From contig JAFUFT010000065.1 of the NCBI GenBank assembly GCA_017469795.1, positions 1 to 41,261 of the forward strand: a stretch of DNA of 41,261 nucleotides. Direction: 5' to 3'. The DNA is from Oscillospiraceae bacterium. Lineage in GTDB: Bacteria; Bacillota; Clostridia; Oscillospirales; Oscillospiraceae. The position numbers were made by a program, and so were the translations under genes. This document shows, piece after piece, positions 1 to 6,785 of this stretch; positions within the stretch are counted from its first letter, which is position 1; each line of letters starts with the position of its first letter. The notes under the pieces were generated by a model that worked only from the letters and a program-made list of their open reading frames with translations, was not told the DNA's origin and did not search any database.

Positions 1-1
1 A

Positions 2-232
2 TTACGGATGTACATCTGGAAGCAATGGAAGAAGCCGAAAACAAGGGTGAACGCGCTCCTCAAGTTGGGTGTACCCTTGGATAGGGCGTATGTGGCTGCA
101 AGAACGCGCAAGGCTTATTGGCACTGCGCGGCAATACCCTATGTGCAAGAGGGCCTTTCAAAACAAGTGCTCGCACAGGCCGGGCTTGTAAGCACCCTTG
201 ACCTGTACGAGCATCTGCACTTATGCGATTGA
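2..232 (+). CDS. ltrA: Group II intron reverse transcriptase/maturase, C-terminal fragment
   Basis: About 76 residues, open to the left edge (frame begins at base 2), so the start lies outside the window. The segment begins LRMYIWKQWKKPKTR and continues with a lysine/arginine-rich stretch, an RKAYWH motif and a final LYEHLHL block. This is typical of the end of the maturase (X) domain, which binds intron RNA and helps splicing and reverse splicing. No HNH endonuclease zinc residues appear after it, so the protein either lacks the En domain or ends before one. The stop codon (230-232) overlaps the first bases of domain V, a common arrangement when the ORF occupies domain IV. Whether the complete protein is intact cannot be judged here. 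Confidence 0.88.
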   Translation, partial: LRMYIWKQWKKPKTRVNALLKLGVPLDRAYVAARTRKAYWHCAAIPYVQEGLSKQVLAQAGLVSTLDLYEHLHLCD

Positions 233-308
233 ACCGCCGTGTACCGAACGGTTTGCACGGTGGTGTGGGAGGACGGTCACTCAACTAATGGATGACCTCC
301 TACCCGAT
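231..308 (+). ncRNA. Group II intron domains V and VI
   Basis: Domain V runs from about 231 to 267. A nine-base-pair lower helix pairs ACCGCCGTG (233-241) with CACGGTGGT, with a G-U wobble inside a CGC-type triad, and is capped by a short ACC/GGT helix with a GAAC loop. Domain VI follows (about 268-308), with GGAGG pairing CCTCC and GTCA pairing TGAC around a loop. A302 lies six nt before the proposed 3' splice site and could be the branch-point adenosine. I assign it to group II from this fold; the exact class is not settled. Confidence 0.8.
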
Positions 309-310
309 TT

Positions 311-1276
311 TTAGATTTTGTTGTCGCAGCCCAGCACGTCAACGATCTTGTGCTTGACCAGCTCCTTGATGTTGGCCCGGGCGGGCTTGAGGTACTGGCG
401 GGGATCAAAATCGGCGGGATGCTCGGCAAAGTGCTTGCGGATGCTTCCGGTCATGGCCAGACGCAGGTCAGAATCGATGTTGATCTTGCAGACCGCCATC
501 GCCGCCGCCTTGCGCAGCTGCTCTTCGGGAATACCCACCGCATCAGGCATGGCGCCGCCGTTCTCATTGATCATCTTCACATACTCCTGGGGCACGGAAG
601 AAGATCCGTGGAGTACGATCGGGAATCCGGGCAGCCGGCGGGAAACCTCCTCCAGAATGTCGAACCGCAGCGGAGGCGGAACGAGGATCCCCTTTTCATT
701 CCGGGTGCACTGGGCGGGGGTGAATTTATAGGCGCCGTGAGAGGTACCGATCGCAATCGCGAGAGAATCGCATCCCGTACGCTCCACGAACTCCTGAACA
801 TCCTCAGGGCGCGTGTAGGAGGAGTCTTCTGCCGCAACCTTGACGTCGTCCTCGACGCCGGCCAGCGTACCAAGCTCTGCCTCAACGACTACGCCGCGGG
901 CATGCGCATATTCCACCACCTGACGAGTGATCTCGATATTCTCCTCAAAAGGCTTGGAAGAGGCGTCGATCATCACGGAAGTAAAGCCATCGTCGATGCA
1001 GGACTTGCAGGTCTCAAAGCTGTCGCCATGATCCAGATGAAGAACAATCGGAAGACCGGTCTCGATCTCGGCGGCCTCAACCAGCTTCACAAGATAGGTG
1101 CGGTTGGCATAAGCACGGGCACCCTTCGACACCTGCAGGATCACAGGAGCATTGCATTCCCGTGCCGCCTCGGTGATGCCCTGAATGATTTCCATGTTGT
1201 TGACATTGAACGCGCCGATGGCATAACCGCCATCATAGGCTTTCTTGAACATTTCAGTGGATGTGACAAGTGGCAT
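311..1276 (-). CDS. fba: Class II fructose-1,6-bisphosphate aldolase
   Basis: Zinc-dependent aldolase that cleaves fructose-1,6-bisphosphate into dihydroxyacetone phosphate and glyceraldehyde-3-phosphate in glycolysis, and works in reverse in gluconeogenesis. The 321-residue protein shows the class II signatures: GAFNVNNME near the N-terminus, the zinc-binding HLDHGDS block (about residues 80-86), the VVVEAELGTLAG segment, and the GTSHGAYKF histidine and LHGSSS phosphate-binding loops. An in-frame ATG at 1282 is possible, but AGGAG at 1286-1290 sits nine nt from the ATG at 1276 and only three from the other, so I chose 1276. It is divergent from pfp, with which it forms a glycolytic pair. No terminator is visible downstream, because the intron begins 2 nt after the stop. 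Confidence 0.95.
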   Translation of the reverse strand: MPLVTSTEMFKKAYDGGYAIGAFNVNNMEIIQGITEAARECNAPVILQVSKGARAYANRTYLVKLVEAAEIETGLPIVLHLDHGDSFETCKSCIDDGFTSVMIDASSKPFEENIEITRQVVEYAHARGVVVEAELGTLAGVEDDVKVAAEDSSYTRPEDVQEFVERTGCDSLAIAIGTSHGAYKFTPAQCTRNEKGILVPPPLRFDILEEVSRRLPGFPIVLHGSSSVPQEYVKMINENGGAMPDAVGIPEEQLRKAAAMAVCKINIDSDLRLAMTGSIRKHFAEHPADFDPRQYLKPARANIKELVKHKIVDVLGCDNKI

Positions 1277-1306
1277 AATCACTCACTCCTTTATTGAATT
1301 AACCAT

Positions 1307-1335
1307 AGTATACCATCATTTTTACCATTATGCAA
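1307..1335 (-). promoter_or_regulatory. Sigma-A-type promoter of fba
   Basis: On the minus strand, TTGCAT (1330-1335) and TATACT (1307-1312) are separated by 17 nt, a near-consensus vegetative promoter. The -35 box lies inside one half of an inverted repeat at 1331-1348. The expected start is near 1300, giving a leader of roughly 25 nt. Confidence 0.7.
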
Positions 1336-1348
1336 GGTTTGTCTTGCA
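1331..1348. repeat. Inverted repeat TGCAAG-N6-CTTGCA, candidate operator
   Basis: A perfect six-base inverted repeat with a six-nt spacer. Its left arm covers the -35 box of the fba promoter. The same half-site recurs as CTTGCG at 1411-1416, overlapping the -35 box of pfp, and as CTTGCA at 1462-1467, just before the pfp ribosome binding site. This could be the target of a sugar-phosphate-responsive repressor. The sequence shows only the repeats; regulator and function are inferred. Confidence 0.4.
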
Positions 1349-1411
1349 ATTCATACGATAATTATGATACATTATAGACGTTTCATACAAGCATATCCTG
1401 TTTGGAAAGGC

Positions 1412-1440
1412 TTGCGCTTTTTTATCGGGGATGCTATAGT
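1412..1440 (+). promoter_or_regulatory. Sigma-A-type promoter of pfp
   Basis: TTGCGC (1412-1417) and TATAGT (1435-1440) with a 17-nt spacer. Transcription would start near 1447, about 37 nt before the pfp start codon, leaving room for the GGAGG at 1471-1475. Confidence 0.6.
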
Positions 1441-1483
1441 AAATAAAGATTGAAAAAACAACTTGCATTAGGAGGTAATCAAT

Positions 1484-2725
1484 ATGTCCACTCCCCTCTC
1501 CGGCGCCTGTATCTTCGGTCAGTCCGGCGGCCCCACTTCCGTGATCAACGCCAGCGCCTACGGCGTTTTTTCCGCCGCGCTTGAAAACCCGAATATCACC
1601 ACAGTATATGGCGCCGCCCACGGCATCAAGGGCGTTCTGGACGATCAGCTCTATGTGATCGACCAGGAGGATCCCGCGGAGTTAGCACTTCTCCCCTACA
1701 CACCCTCCTCCGCGATGGGTTCCGTTCGCTATAAGCTGAAGGATCCTGAGGTAGACGATACTGACTACAAGCGTATTCTCGAGATCTTCAAAAAGTATAA
1801 CGTCCGTTATTTCTTCTATAATGGCGGAAACGACTCGATGGACACCTGCTCCAAGGTCAGCCGTTATATGAAATCCGTCGGCTATGAGTGCAATGTGATC
1901 GGCGTTCCCAAGACCATCGACAACGATCTCTACGGAACCGACCACTGCCCCGGTTTTGGCAGCGCCGCCAAATATATTGCGACCACCTGCATGGAGGTGT
2001 CTCTGGACGCCAAGGTCTATGACACCGGCATGATCTGCATTATCGAAATCATGGGCCGGAACGCCGGATGGCTCGCCGGTGCAGCTGCACTCGCTTCCGC
2101 CAGCGGCGAGGGTCCCGATCTCATTTATCTGCCCGAGATCCCCTTTGACGTGGAGAAGTTCTGCGACGACGCGGAGCGGATCTACAAGGAAAAGGGCAAG
2201 GTCATCATCGCGGCCTCCGAGGGCATCCACGATAAGGATGGCAAGTTTATCTCCGAATATGCCGGCGAAGCCGCCAAGGACGCCTTCGGCCACACCCAGA
2301 TGGGCGGCCTGGCTCAGGTGCTGGAAAGCATTCTCAAGACCCGGATCAACTGCAAGAGCCGTGCGATCGAACTGAGCCTGATGCAGCGCTGCGGCGCACA
2401 TTGCGGCTCTCAGACTGATATCGACGAGGCGATTGCCGTCGGTCATGCCGCCGTTGAGGCCGCTACCTCCGGTGAGACGGGATATATGGTTGCCATCAAG
2501 CGCGTTTCCAACGCCCCTTACAAGGCCGAAACCGAGCTCCTGCCCCTTGAAAAATGCGCAAACTTCGAAAAGAAGGTCCCGCTAGAGTGGATCAACTCCG
2601 AGGGGAACGGCGTGACGCAGGAATTCGTGGACTACGCGCTGCCTCTGATCCAGGGCGAGACCAAAATGGTCAAAGAGAACAGCCTGCCCCGGTTCGCCAG
2701 ACTGAAAAAGGTGCTGGCAAAATAA
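1484..2725 (+). CDS. pfp: 6-phosphofructokinase, pyrophosphate-dependent type
   Basis: Phosphorylates fructose-6-phosphate to fructose-1,6-bisphosphate. Residues around the phosphoryl-donor site indicate pyrophosphate rather than ATP: GGNDS at 114-118, with Asp at the position where ATP enzymes have Gly, and PKTIDND at 142-148, with Lys143. Both are diagnostic of PPi-dependent members in the PFK family; donor use is inferred, not measured. Other family motifs are GQSGGPTSVINAS near the N-terminus and MGRNAGW at 190-196 (sugar-phosphate binding). At 413 residues it matches the PPi-PFK group with a GGPT-type N-terminus and is longer than ATP enzymes (about 320). GGAGG lies eight nt before the ATG. 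It is divergent from fba, whose product consumes its product. A strong hairpin follows the stop. Confidence 0.93.
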   Translation: MSTPLSGACIFGQSGGPTSVINASAYGVFSAALENPNITTVYGAAHGIKGVLDDQLYVIDQEDPAELALLPYTPSSAMGSVRYKLKDPEVDDTDYKRILEIFKKYNVRYFFYNGGNDSMDTCSKVSRYMKSVGYECNVIGVPKTIDNDLYGTDHCPGFGSAAKYIATTCMEVSLDAKVYDTGMICIIEIMGRNAGWLAGAAALASASGEGPDLIYLPEIPFDVEKFCDDAERIYKEKGKVIIAASEGIHDKDGKFISEYAGEAAKDAFGHTQMGGLAQVLESILKTRINCKSRAIELSLMQRCGAHCGSQTDIDEAIAVGHAAVEAATSGETGYMVAIKRVSNAPYKAETELLPLEKCANFEKKVPLEWINSEGNGVTQEFVDYALPLIQGETKMVKENSLPRFARLKKVLAK

Positions 2726-2735
2726 GAGCATACAC

Positions 2736-2775
2736 AAACGGGATGCCGCTGCTGCGGCATCCCGTTTTCGTTTCT
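2736..2775 (+). terminator. Terminator after pfp, shared with radA
   Basis: A 14-bp perfect stem, 2736-2749 pairing with 2754-2767 around a TGCT loop, followed on the plus strand by a T-rich stretch (TTTTCGTTT). It starts ten nt after the pfp stop and ends just before the radA stop on the other strand, so it probably serves both converging genes. The T-run is better on the plus strand. Confidence 0.85.
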
Positions 2776-2781
2776 CCCTGC

Positions 2782-4137
2782 TCAGCCAAGGGCTTCCTCG
2801 ATGGCCTGCCGGATATTCTTGACACGAATCAGCTGCATGCCTTCCGGCGGGATGATCTTTGCGCTGCCCTGATGCGGAATAATCACCTGGTTGAAGCCGA
2901 GCCGGCTCAGTTCCTGCAGCCGCTGCGGCAGATAATTCACTGCACGGATCTCCCCTGTCAGACCGACCTCACCAATGGCCGCCAGGCCGGACGGGATTGC
3001 CTGATCCCGATAGCTGGAGGCAACCGCCAAAACCAGTGGAAGGTCTGCCGCAGGCTCTGACAGATTCAGGCCGCCGATCACATTGACATACCCGTCGCAG
3101 CCGCTCAGGCGCATTCCGCCCCGCTTATCGAGAACCGCCATCAGCAGCGTCGCCCGGTTAAAGTCAAAGCCGTCTGTCGTTCTCCGGGGTACGTTAAAGC
3201 TGGAGGACACCACAAGGGCCTGTATTTCCGCCAGAACCGGACGGGTACCCTCGATCGAGCATGCCACGCAAGTGCCCGGAGCGCCCAAAGGACGGCCCGA
3301 GAGAAGCATTTCCGACGGATTCTCAACCTCCGTCAGTCCGTTTTCATGCATGTCAAAGACGCCCAGTTCGTTGGTCGATCCGAATCTGTTCTTCGCCGCA
3401 CTGATCAGCCGGTAGGAGGTATTTCGGTCTCCTTCAAAATACAGCACGCAATCAACCATGTGTTCCAGCACCTTGGGACCTGCGATCGCGCCTTCTTTGT
3501 TGATGTGGCCCACCATAAAGATCATGATCCCGTTTGTTTTTGCCAGCCGCATGAGGGTCATGGTGCACTCCTTGACCTGGGCGATACTGCCGGGAGAGGA
3601 ACTGCCGTCCCTTGAATATAGCGTCTGAATCGAATCAATAATCAGGACATTCGGCTCCATCGTATCAACCGTATCCAGAATGTCCTCGATCGATGTTTCC
3701 GAAAGCACATAAAGCTTCTCCCCGGAAACGCCAAGCCGGAGCGCCCGCATCTTCAGTTGCGTCTCAGACTCTTCTCCGGATACGTACAGAACCTTCAGCG
3801 TTTTGCACACGTGCGCGCAGAGCTGAAGAAGCAGGGTGGATTTGCCGATTCCCGGCGCACCGCCCACAAGCACCAGCGATCCAAGTACCGCGCCGCCTCC
3901 CAGGACCCGGTCCAGTTCCTCCATGCCGGTGGAAAAGCGGGCCTCGGCGGCAGTATCAACTTCTGAGAGGGTCTTCGCGGTTCTGCGGGTTCCGGGGACG
4001 CGGGCATTTCCCTTCCCGGATACCGTGGGTTTGTGCTCGACGATGGTGTTCCACTGCCCGCAGGCCGGGCATCTCCCCTGCCACTTCATCGTTTCGTTTC
4101 CGCAGGAAGTGCAATAGTAGATCGTTTTTTCTTTCAT
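2782..4137 (-). CDS. radA: DNA repair protein RadA (Sms)
   Basis: RecA-like ATPase that drives branch migration of recombination intermediates during DNA repair. The 451-residue protein has the complete architecture: a C4 zinc finger (Cys9, Cys12, Cys23, Cys26), a Walker A GGAPGIGKST (92-101), a Walker B ending LIIDSIQ, the RadA-specific KNRFG motif (around 250) and a C-terminal Lon-like domain with GEVGLTGE. Its ATG lies 14 nt after the cwlD stop with GAGG upstream, so the two are probably cotranscribed. In many Firmicutes radA is near disA and clp genes, which are not present here. Confidence 0.96.
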   Translation of the reverse strand: MKEKTIYYCTSCGNETMKWQGRCPACGQWNTIVEHKPTVSGKGNARVPGTRRTAKTLSEVDTAAEARFSTGMEELDRVLGGGAVLGSLVLVGGAPGIGKSTLLLQLCAHVCKTLKVLYVSGEESETQLKMRALRLGVSGEKLYVLSETSIEDILDTVDTMEPNVLIIDSIQTLYSRDGSSSPGSIAQVKECTMTLMRLAKTNGIMIFMVGHINKEGAIAGPKVLEHMVDCVLYFEGDRNTSYRLISAAKNRFGSTNELGVFDMHENGLTEVENPSEMLLSGRPLGAPGTCVACSIEGTRPVLAEIQALVVSSSFNVPRRTTDGFDFNRATLLMAVLDKRGGMRLSGCDGYVNVIGGLNLSEPAADLPLVLAVASSYRDQAIPSGLAAIGEVGLTGEIRAVNYLPQRLQELSRLGFNQVIIPHQGSAKIIPPEGMQLIRVKNIRQAIEEALG

Positions 4138-4151
4138 TGGTATTTCCTCAT

Positions 4152-4865
4152 TTATACGCCGGATTCCGGTTCCGGCTGATAATTTGCCACAGAACCGGCC
4201 AGAACAACCGCAAGCCGGTTCTGATATGCTTCATCCTGAAGATTTGCCTCGTCCTCCGGATTCGTCAGAAAACCGCATTCGACAAGAACCCCGGGAACGG
4301 TTATGTGGTTCATCAGATAGACGTCTGGACGGATCGGCTTGGCCACCCGGTAGCTTCCCTGATCAAGCGCATGATGCACGTTCTCACGTATGATTTCCGC
4401 CAGTTCCCTGCTGCCTTCTTCGGACCCGTAAAAAACCTGGCATCCGCGGCAGGCAGGATCTGAATATGTATTCTGATGGATGCTGACAAGGATCGCCCCG
4501 GCGTGTGTGTTCACAATTTCCACCCGGCGTCTGATGTCTGAGACCTTTTTCTCCGAGATCGTCACCGCCTCTTCAGAAGAAAGGTCCTCCCCTCCGCTTC
4601 GAGTGAGCAGGGTGCGTTCCCCGATCAGGCCCAGCACGGCGTCAGTGCGGAGTGTGACAGCAAGATTGATATCCGCCTCTTCTGTCCCGTTAGGAGACAC
4701 CGATCCGCCGTCCGGTCCGCCGTGTCCGGCATCCAAAATGATGATCCGTTCCGGAACTGCGGACACCGCAACAGAGGCCGACAGCCCGCGAACCGCAAAT
4801 ATCACCAAAAGTGTCAGAGACAATACATACATACAGGACAGAAATCTTGCTTCGCCGTGTTTCAT
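4152..4865 (-). CDS. cwlD: N-acetylmuramoyl-L-alanine amidase, CwlD-like
   Basis: Zinc amidase (Amidase_3 family). In Bacillus, CwlD removes the peptide side chain as the first step of muramic-delta-lactam formation in spore cortex. An uncleaved-looking signal anchor spans about residues 9-33. The zinc and catalytic residues are visible: His48 in DAGHGG, Glu63 in TEEADIN, His130 in SIHQN and Glu196 in VECGFLTN. The 237-residue length matches CwlD, with no extra cell-wall binding repeats. The start codon follows GGGGGTG and four Ts, and this Shine-Dalgarno-like sequence is inside a hairpin (4870-4896). A later ATG at codon 12 would cut the membrane anchor and is less likely. The cwlD assignment rather than a generic amidase rests on size and sporulation context. 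Confidence 0.85.
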   Translation of the reverse strand: MKHGEARFLSCMYVLSLTLLVIFAVRGLSASVAVSAVPERIIILDAGHGGPDGGSVSPNGTEEADINLAVTLRTDAVLGLIGERTLLTRSGGEDLSSEEAVTISEKKVSDIRRRVEIVNTHAGAILVSIHQNTYSDPACRGCQVFYGSEEGSRELAEIIRENVHHALDQGSYRVAKPIRPDVYLMNHITVPGVLVECGFLTNPEDEANLQDEAYQNRLAVVLAGSVANYQPEPESGV

Positions 4866-4869
4866 AAAA

Positions 4870-4896
4870 GCACCCCCATAATTATTATGAGGGTGC
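4870..4896 (-). terminator. Hairpin between the membrane-protein gene and cwlD
   Basis: GCACCC pairs with GGGTGC, and after one mismatch CATAA pairs with TTATG. On the plus strand it is followed by seven Ts (4899-4905). On the minus strand, the direction of the flanking genes, four Ts follow and run straight into the cwlD ATG. It could end or attenuate transcripts of the gene at 4911-5531, or fold over the cwlD ribosome binding site. Confidence 0.5.
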
Positions 4897-4910
4897 GGTT
4901 TTTTTATGCT

Positions 4911-5531
4911 TCAGCGGAGGCGCTTATCCTTGTCGCGCGATTTGTAGATGAATTTATAGAAGATGCCTTTGTTTTGATAACCGTTTTGATAGGCCAGATA
5001 TCCGATTGCCGGCTGGAAGAGCATGGGGATCAAATAAAAGGGCGCCAGCAGCCAAATCGACGCATTGGGCAGCGCAATTTGGACCGCGCCGATCATCACG
5101 GCAAACGGACTATAGAAGACAATCCACAGCACGCGAAACAAATCAGACCAGATTCCGGAGCCGAGGCTGAGCACGCACATCAGAAGAACGCATACCAGTC
5201 CGGGAATCTGCGCAAGGAGGCCGGTTTTCAGTCCCCGCTTTGGATCGTATTCCAAATAATGATACTTGACCAGGTTATAATCCCGCATCGCAAGCTTGTA
5301 GATATCCTGATAATCGAAATACACCCACAGTACAAGCAAAGCCAGCGAGATCAGCCAATTCACGGCGTACGGAATCTGAACTCTGCTGGTCAGGACCGCA
5401 TAAATGATATACAGTGCAACGGTCTTTATGCCCACATACCAATGCTTCCGGACAAAAGAAAAATCCGTACTTGTCATTACATTGGGATCTGCCGATCTGG
5501 GTGAAAACTCGGGTTTGGGTGATGTGTTCAT
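4911..5531 (-). CDS. Hypothetical multi-pass membrane protein
   Basis: 206 residues and no family recognised. The N-terminus (about 1-30) is polar. There are about five hydrophobic stretches near residues 33-49, 54-73, 104-124, 133-152 and 158-182, then a basic tail ending RDKDKRLR. The loop at 74-103 holds several Tyr, Asp and Lys residues (YFDYQDIYK, KYHYLEYDPKRG). There are no obvious catalytic motifs. AAAGGA lies about ten nt before the ATG. It is divergent from the cotJ operon, lies upstream of cwlD in the same direction, and is separated from cwlD by a hairpin. A sporulation role is possible from the neighbours only. Confidence 0.75.
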   Translation of the reverse strand: MNTSPKPEFSPRSADPNVMTSTDFSFVRKHWYVGIKTVALYIIYAVLTSRVQIPYAVNWLISLALLVLWVYFDYQDIYKLAMRDYNLVKYHYLEYDPKRGLKTGLLAQIPGLVCVLLMCVLSLGSGIWSDLFRVLWIVFYSPFAVMIGAVQIALPNASIWLLAPFYLIPMLFQPAIGYLAYQNGYQNKGIFYKFIYKSRDKDKRLR

Positions 5532-5600
5532 GGGGCATATCCTTTCCGATGATTTGTTTTATTGTACCATAGAAACGTGCGGAAGAAAAGAGCGAAAAAC

Positions 5601-5629
5601 GAACAAAGTTGGCGGAAAGACCATAGAAT
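5601..5629 (+). promoter_or_regulatory. Sigma-E-like promoter of the cotJ operon
   Basis: GAACAAA (5601-5607), 14 nt, then CATAGAAT (5622-5629). The -10 element differs at one position from the Bacillus sigma-E consensus CATACANT; the -35 match is weaker. The expected start is about 24 nt before the TTG codon. cotJ is a sigma-E operon in B. subtilis, which fits. A similar element with the same spacing precedes yunB. Confidence 0.45.
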
Positions 5630-5659
5630 AATGCGGAACAAGTAAAGGAGGTTATCAAG

Positions 5660-6148
5660 TTGAATCAAATCAAACGGGATGCGCTGCAGTCTGAGGAATA
5701 CCGGACCGGCATTCTTCCGGAAATCGGGATGCTCGCAGTTCCCTATGTTCCGATGCAGCGAAACACCGATCACAGTTACGGATCTGATAAAGCGCTGGCC
5801 CGCGGAACGCTGTTCCCCGGTCTCGACCTTCCCTACATGGGGATGGTCAATCAGGATATGGACGTCTCAACGCCGCTGCGGGAGTTGATGGCGCTTGGAT
5901 TCGCAGTGCATGAGCTTGGCCTGTATCTGGACACGCACCGCAACGATCCGGAGGCGGAAGCGCTGTTTCAAAAAAACAACAAGCTCTACAGCGAGGGCGT
6001 TTCAGAATATGAGAGGCGGTACGGGCCGCTGCAGATGACCGGCAGCGGAAGCCCGGCATTTGACTGGGTGGATGATCCCTGGCCGTGGGATCTTCCGTGC
6101 CCGCAGCCCAGAGAGCATCGGATTCCGTCTGCCCTCAAGGAGGTATAG
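5660..6148 (+). CDS. cotJB: Spore coat protein, fused CotJA-CotJB
   Basis: 162 residues that join two coat proteins usually encoded separately. Residues about 15-60 are CotJA-like (LAVPYVPMQ, then ARGTLFPGLDLPYMG). Residues about 70-150 are CotJB-like (LRELMALGFAVHELGLYLDTH, a charged helix with EYERRYGPL, and the final WVDDPWPWD). Both belong to the CotJ complex, which helps put CotJC on the spore. No stop or frameshift separates the halves. The start is a TTG at 5660, chosen because AGGAGG (5646-5651) is eight nt upstream and no ATG fits. cotJC follows after three nt, and its ribosome binding site lies within the end of this gene. Confidence 0.88.
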   Translation: MNQIKRDALQSEEYRTGILPEIGMLAVPYVPMQRNTDHSYGSDKALARGTLFPGLDLPYMGMVNQDMDVSTPLRELMALGFAVHELGLYLDTHRNDPEAEALFQKNNKLYSEGVSEYERRYGPLQMTGSGSPAFDWVDDPWPWDLPCPQPREHRIPSALKEV

Positions 6149-6151
6149 CTT

Positions 6152-6751
6152 ATGTTCATCTATGAAAAAAGGCTGCAGTTTCCGGTAAAGATAAAGACGC
6201 CAAACCCAAAGCTGGCGTCTATCATTATAAGTCAATACGGCGGACCCGACGGTGAACTTGGAGCATCCCTTCGTTATCTCTCGCAGCGGTATTCCATGCC
6301 GAACCCCAGACTCAAAGCCCTGTTAACGGATATCGGCACAGAGGAACTTTCGCACCTCGAGCTTGTGGGCACGATCATTCACCAGCTGACCAGGAACCTG
6401 TCCGACGAACAAATTCAGGACAGCGCATTTGCACCGTACTTTGTTGATCATACCACCGGGGTATACCCTACCGCCGCAAGCGGTTTCCCCTGGAGCGCAG
6501 CCAGCATGCAGGTCAAAGGCGATCCGATCACCGATCTTTCCGAGGATATGGGCGCAGAGCAAAAAGCCCGTACCACATACGATAATATACTGGCCCTTTC
6601 CGACGACCCGGATGTCAACGAGGTAATCAAGTTTTTAAGGGAACGGGAAATCGTTCACTTCCAAAGATTCGGGGAAGCATTAGAGCTTCTAAAAGGCGAA
6701 TTGAATCAGAAAAACGTATACTATATGAATCCTTCCCGGCCCGGCAAATAG
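6152..6751 (+). CDS. cotJC: Spore coat manganese catalase CotJC
   Basis: Ferritin-like protein of the manganese catalase family. Clostridial relatives decompose hydrogen peroxide at the spore surface. The 199-residue protein keeps the di-manganese ligand pattern: Glu35 in DGELGA, Glu65 and His68 in TEELSHLE, and a C-terminal Glu and His in REREIVHFQRF (about residue 175). Length and sequence match CotJC, shorter than the approximately 270-residue cytoplasmic Mn-catalases. AAGGAGG lies eight to nine nt before the ATG, and the gene is cotranscribed with the fused cotJAB. It converges on the SleB-like gene, with a terminator between them. Confidence 0.93.
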   Translation: MFIYEKRLQFPVKIKTPNPKLASIIISQYGGPDGELGASLRYLSQRYSMPNPRLKALLTDIGTEELSHLELVGTIIHQLTRNLSDEQIQDSAFAPYFVDHTTGVYPTAASGFPWSAASMQVKGDPITDLSEDMGAEQKARTTYDNILALSDDPDVNEVIKFLREREIVHFQRFGEALELLKGELNQKNVYYMNPSRPGK

Positions 6752-6755
6752 AAAA

Positions 6756-6781
6756 AAGCCTCTGGAGAAATCCAGAGGCTT
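6756..6781 (-). terminator. Terminator between cotJC and the SleB-like gene
   Basis: AAGCCTCTGG (6756-6765) pairs perfectly with CCAGAGGCTT (6772-6781) around a six-nt loop. On the minus strand a six-T run follows, so it is a strong terminator for the SleB-like gene. On the plus strand only TTATC follows, a weaker end for the cotJ operon. Confidence 0.85.
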
Positions 6782-6785
6782 ATCA

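Larger units (their letters stand above)
1..308 (+). mobile_element. Group II intron, 3' end only (cut by the window edge)
   Basis: The last part of a bacterial group II retrotransposing intron. The visible pieces are the C-terminus of the intron-encoded reverse transcriptase/maturase followed directly by ribozyme domains V and VI. The 3' end is placed near 308, after the CTACCCGAT that closes domain VI, by comparison with similar introns; it could be off by 1-2 nt. The rest of the ribozyme and protein lie to the left of the window. The intron is antisense to fba and ends 2 nt from the fba stop codon, so its 3' exon is the end of fba read backwards. Confidence 0.88.

Noticed and set aside
656..662. 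TGTCGAA, a Spo0A-box match
   Set aside because: It lies in the fba coding sequence far from a promoter, so it is probably chance.
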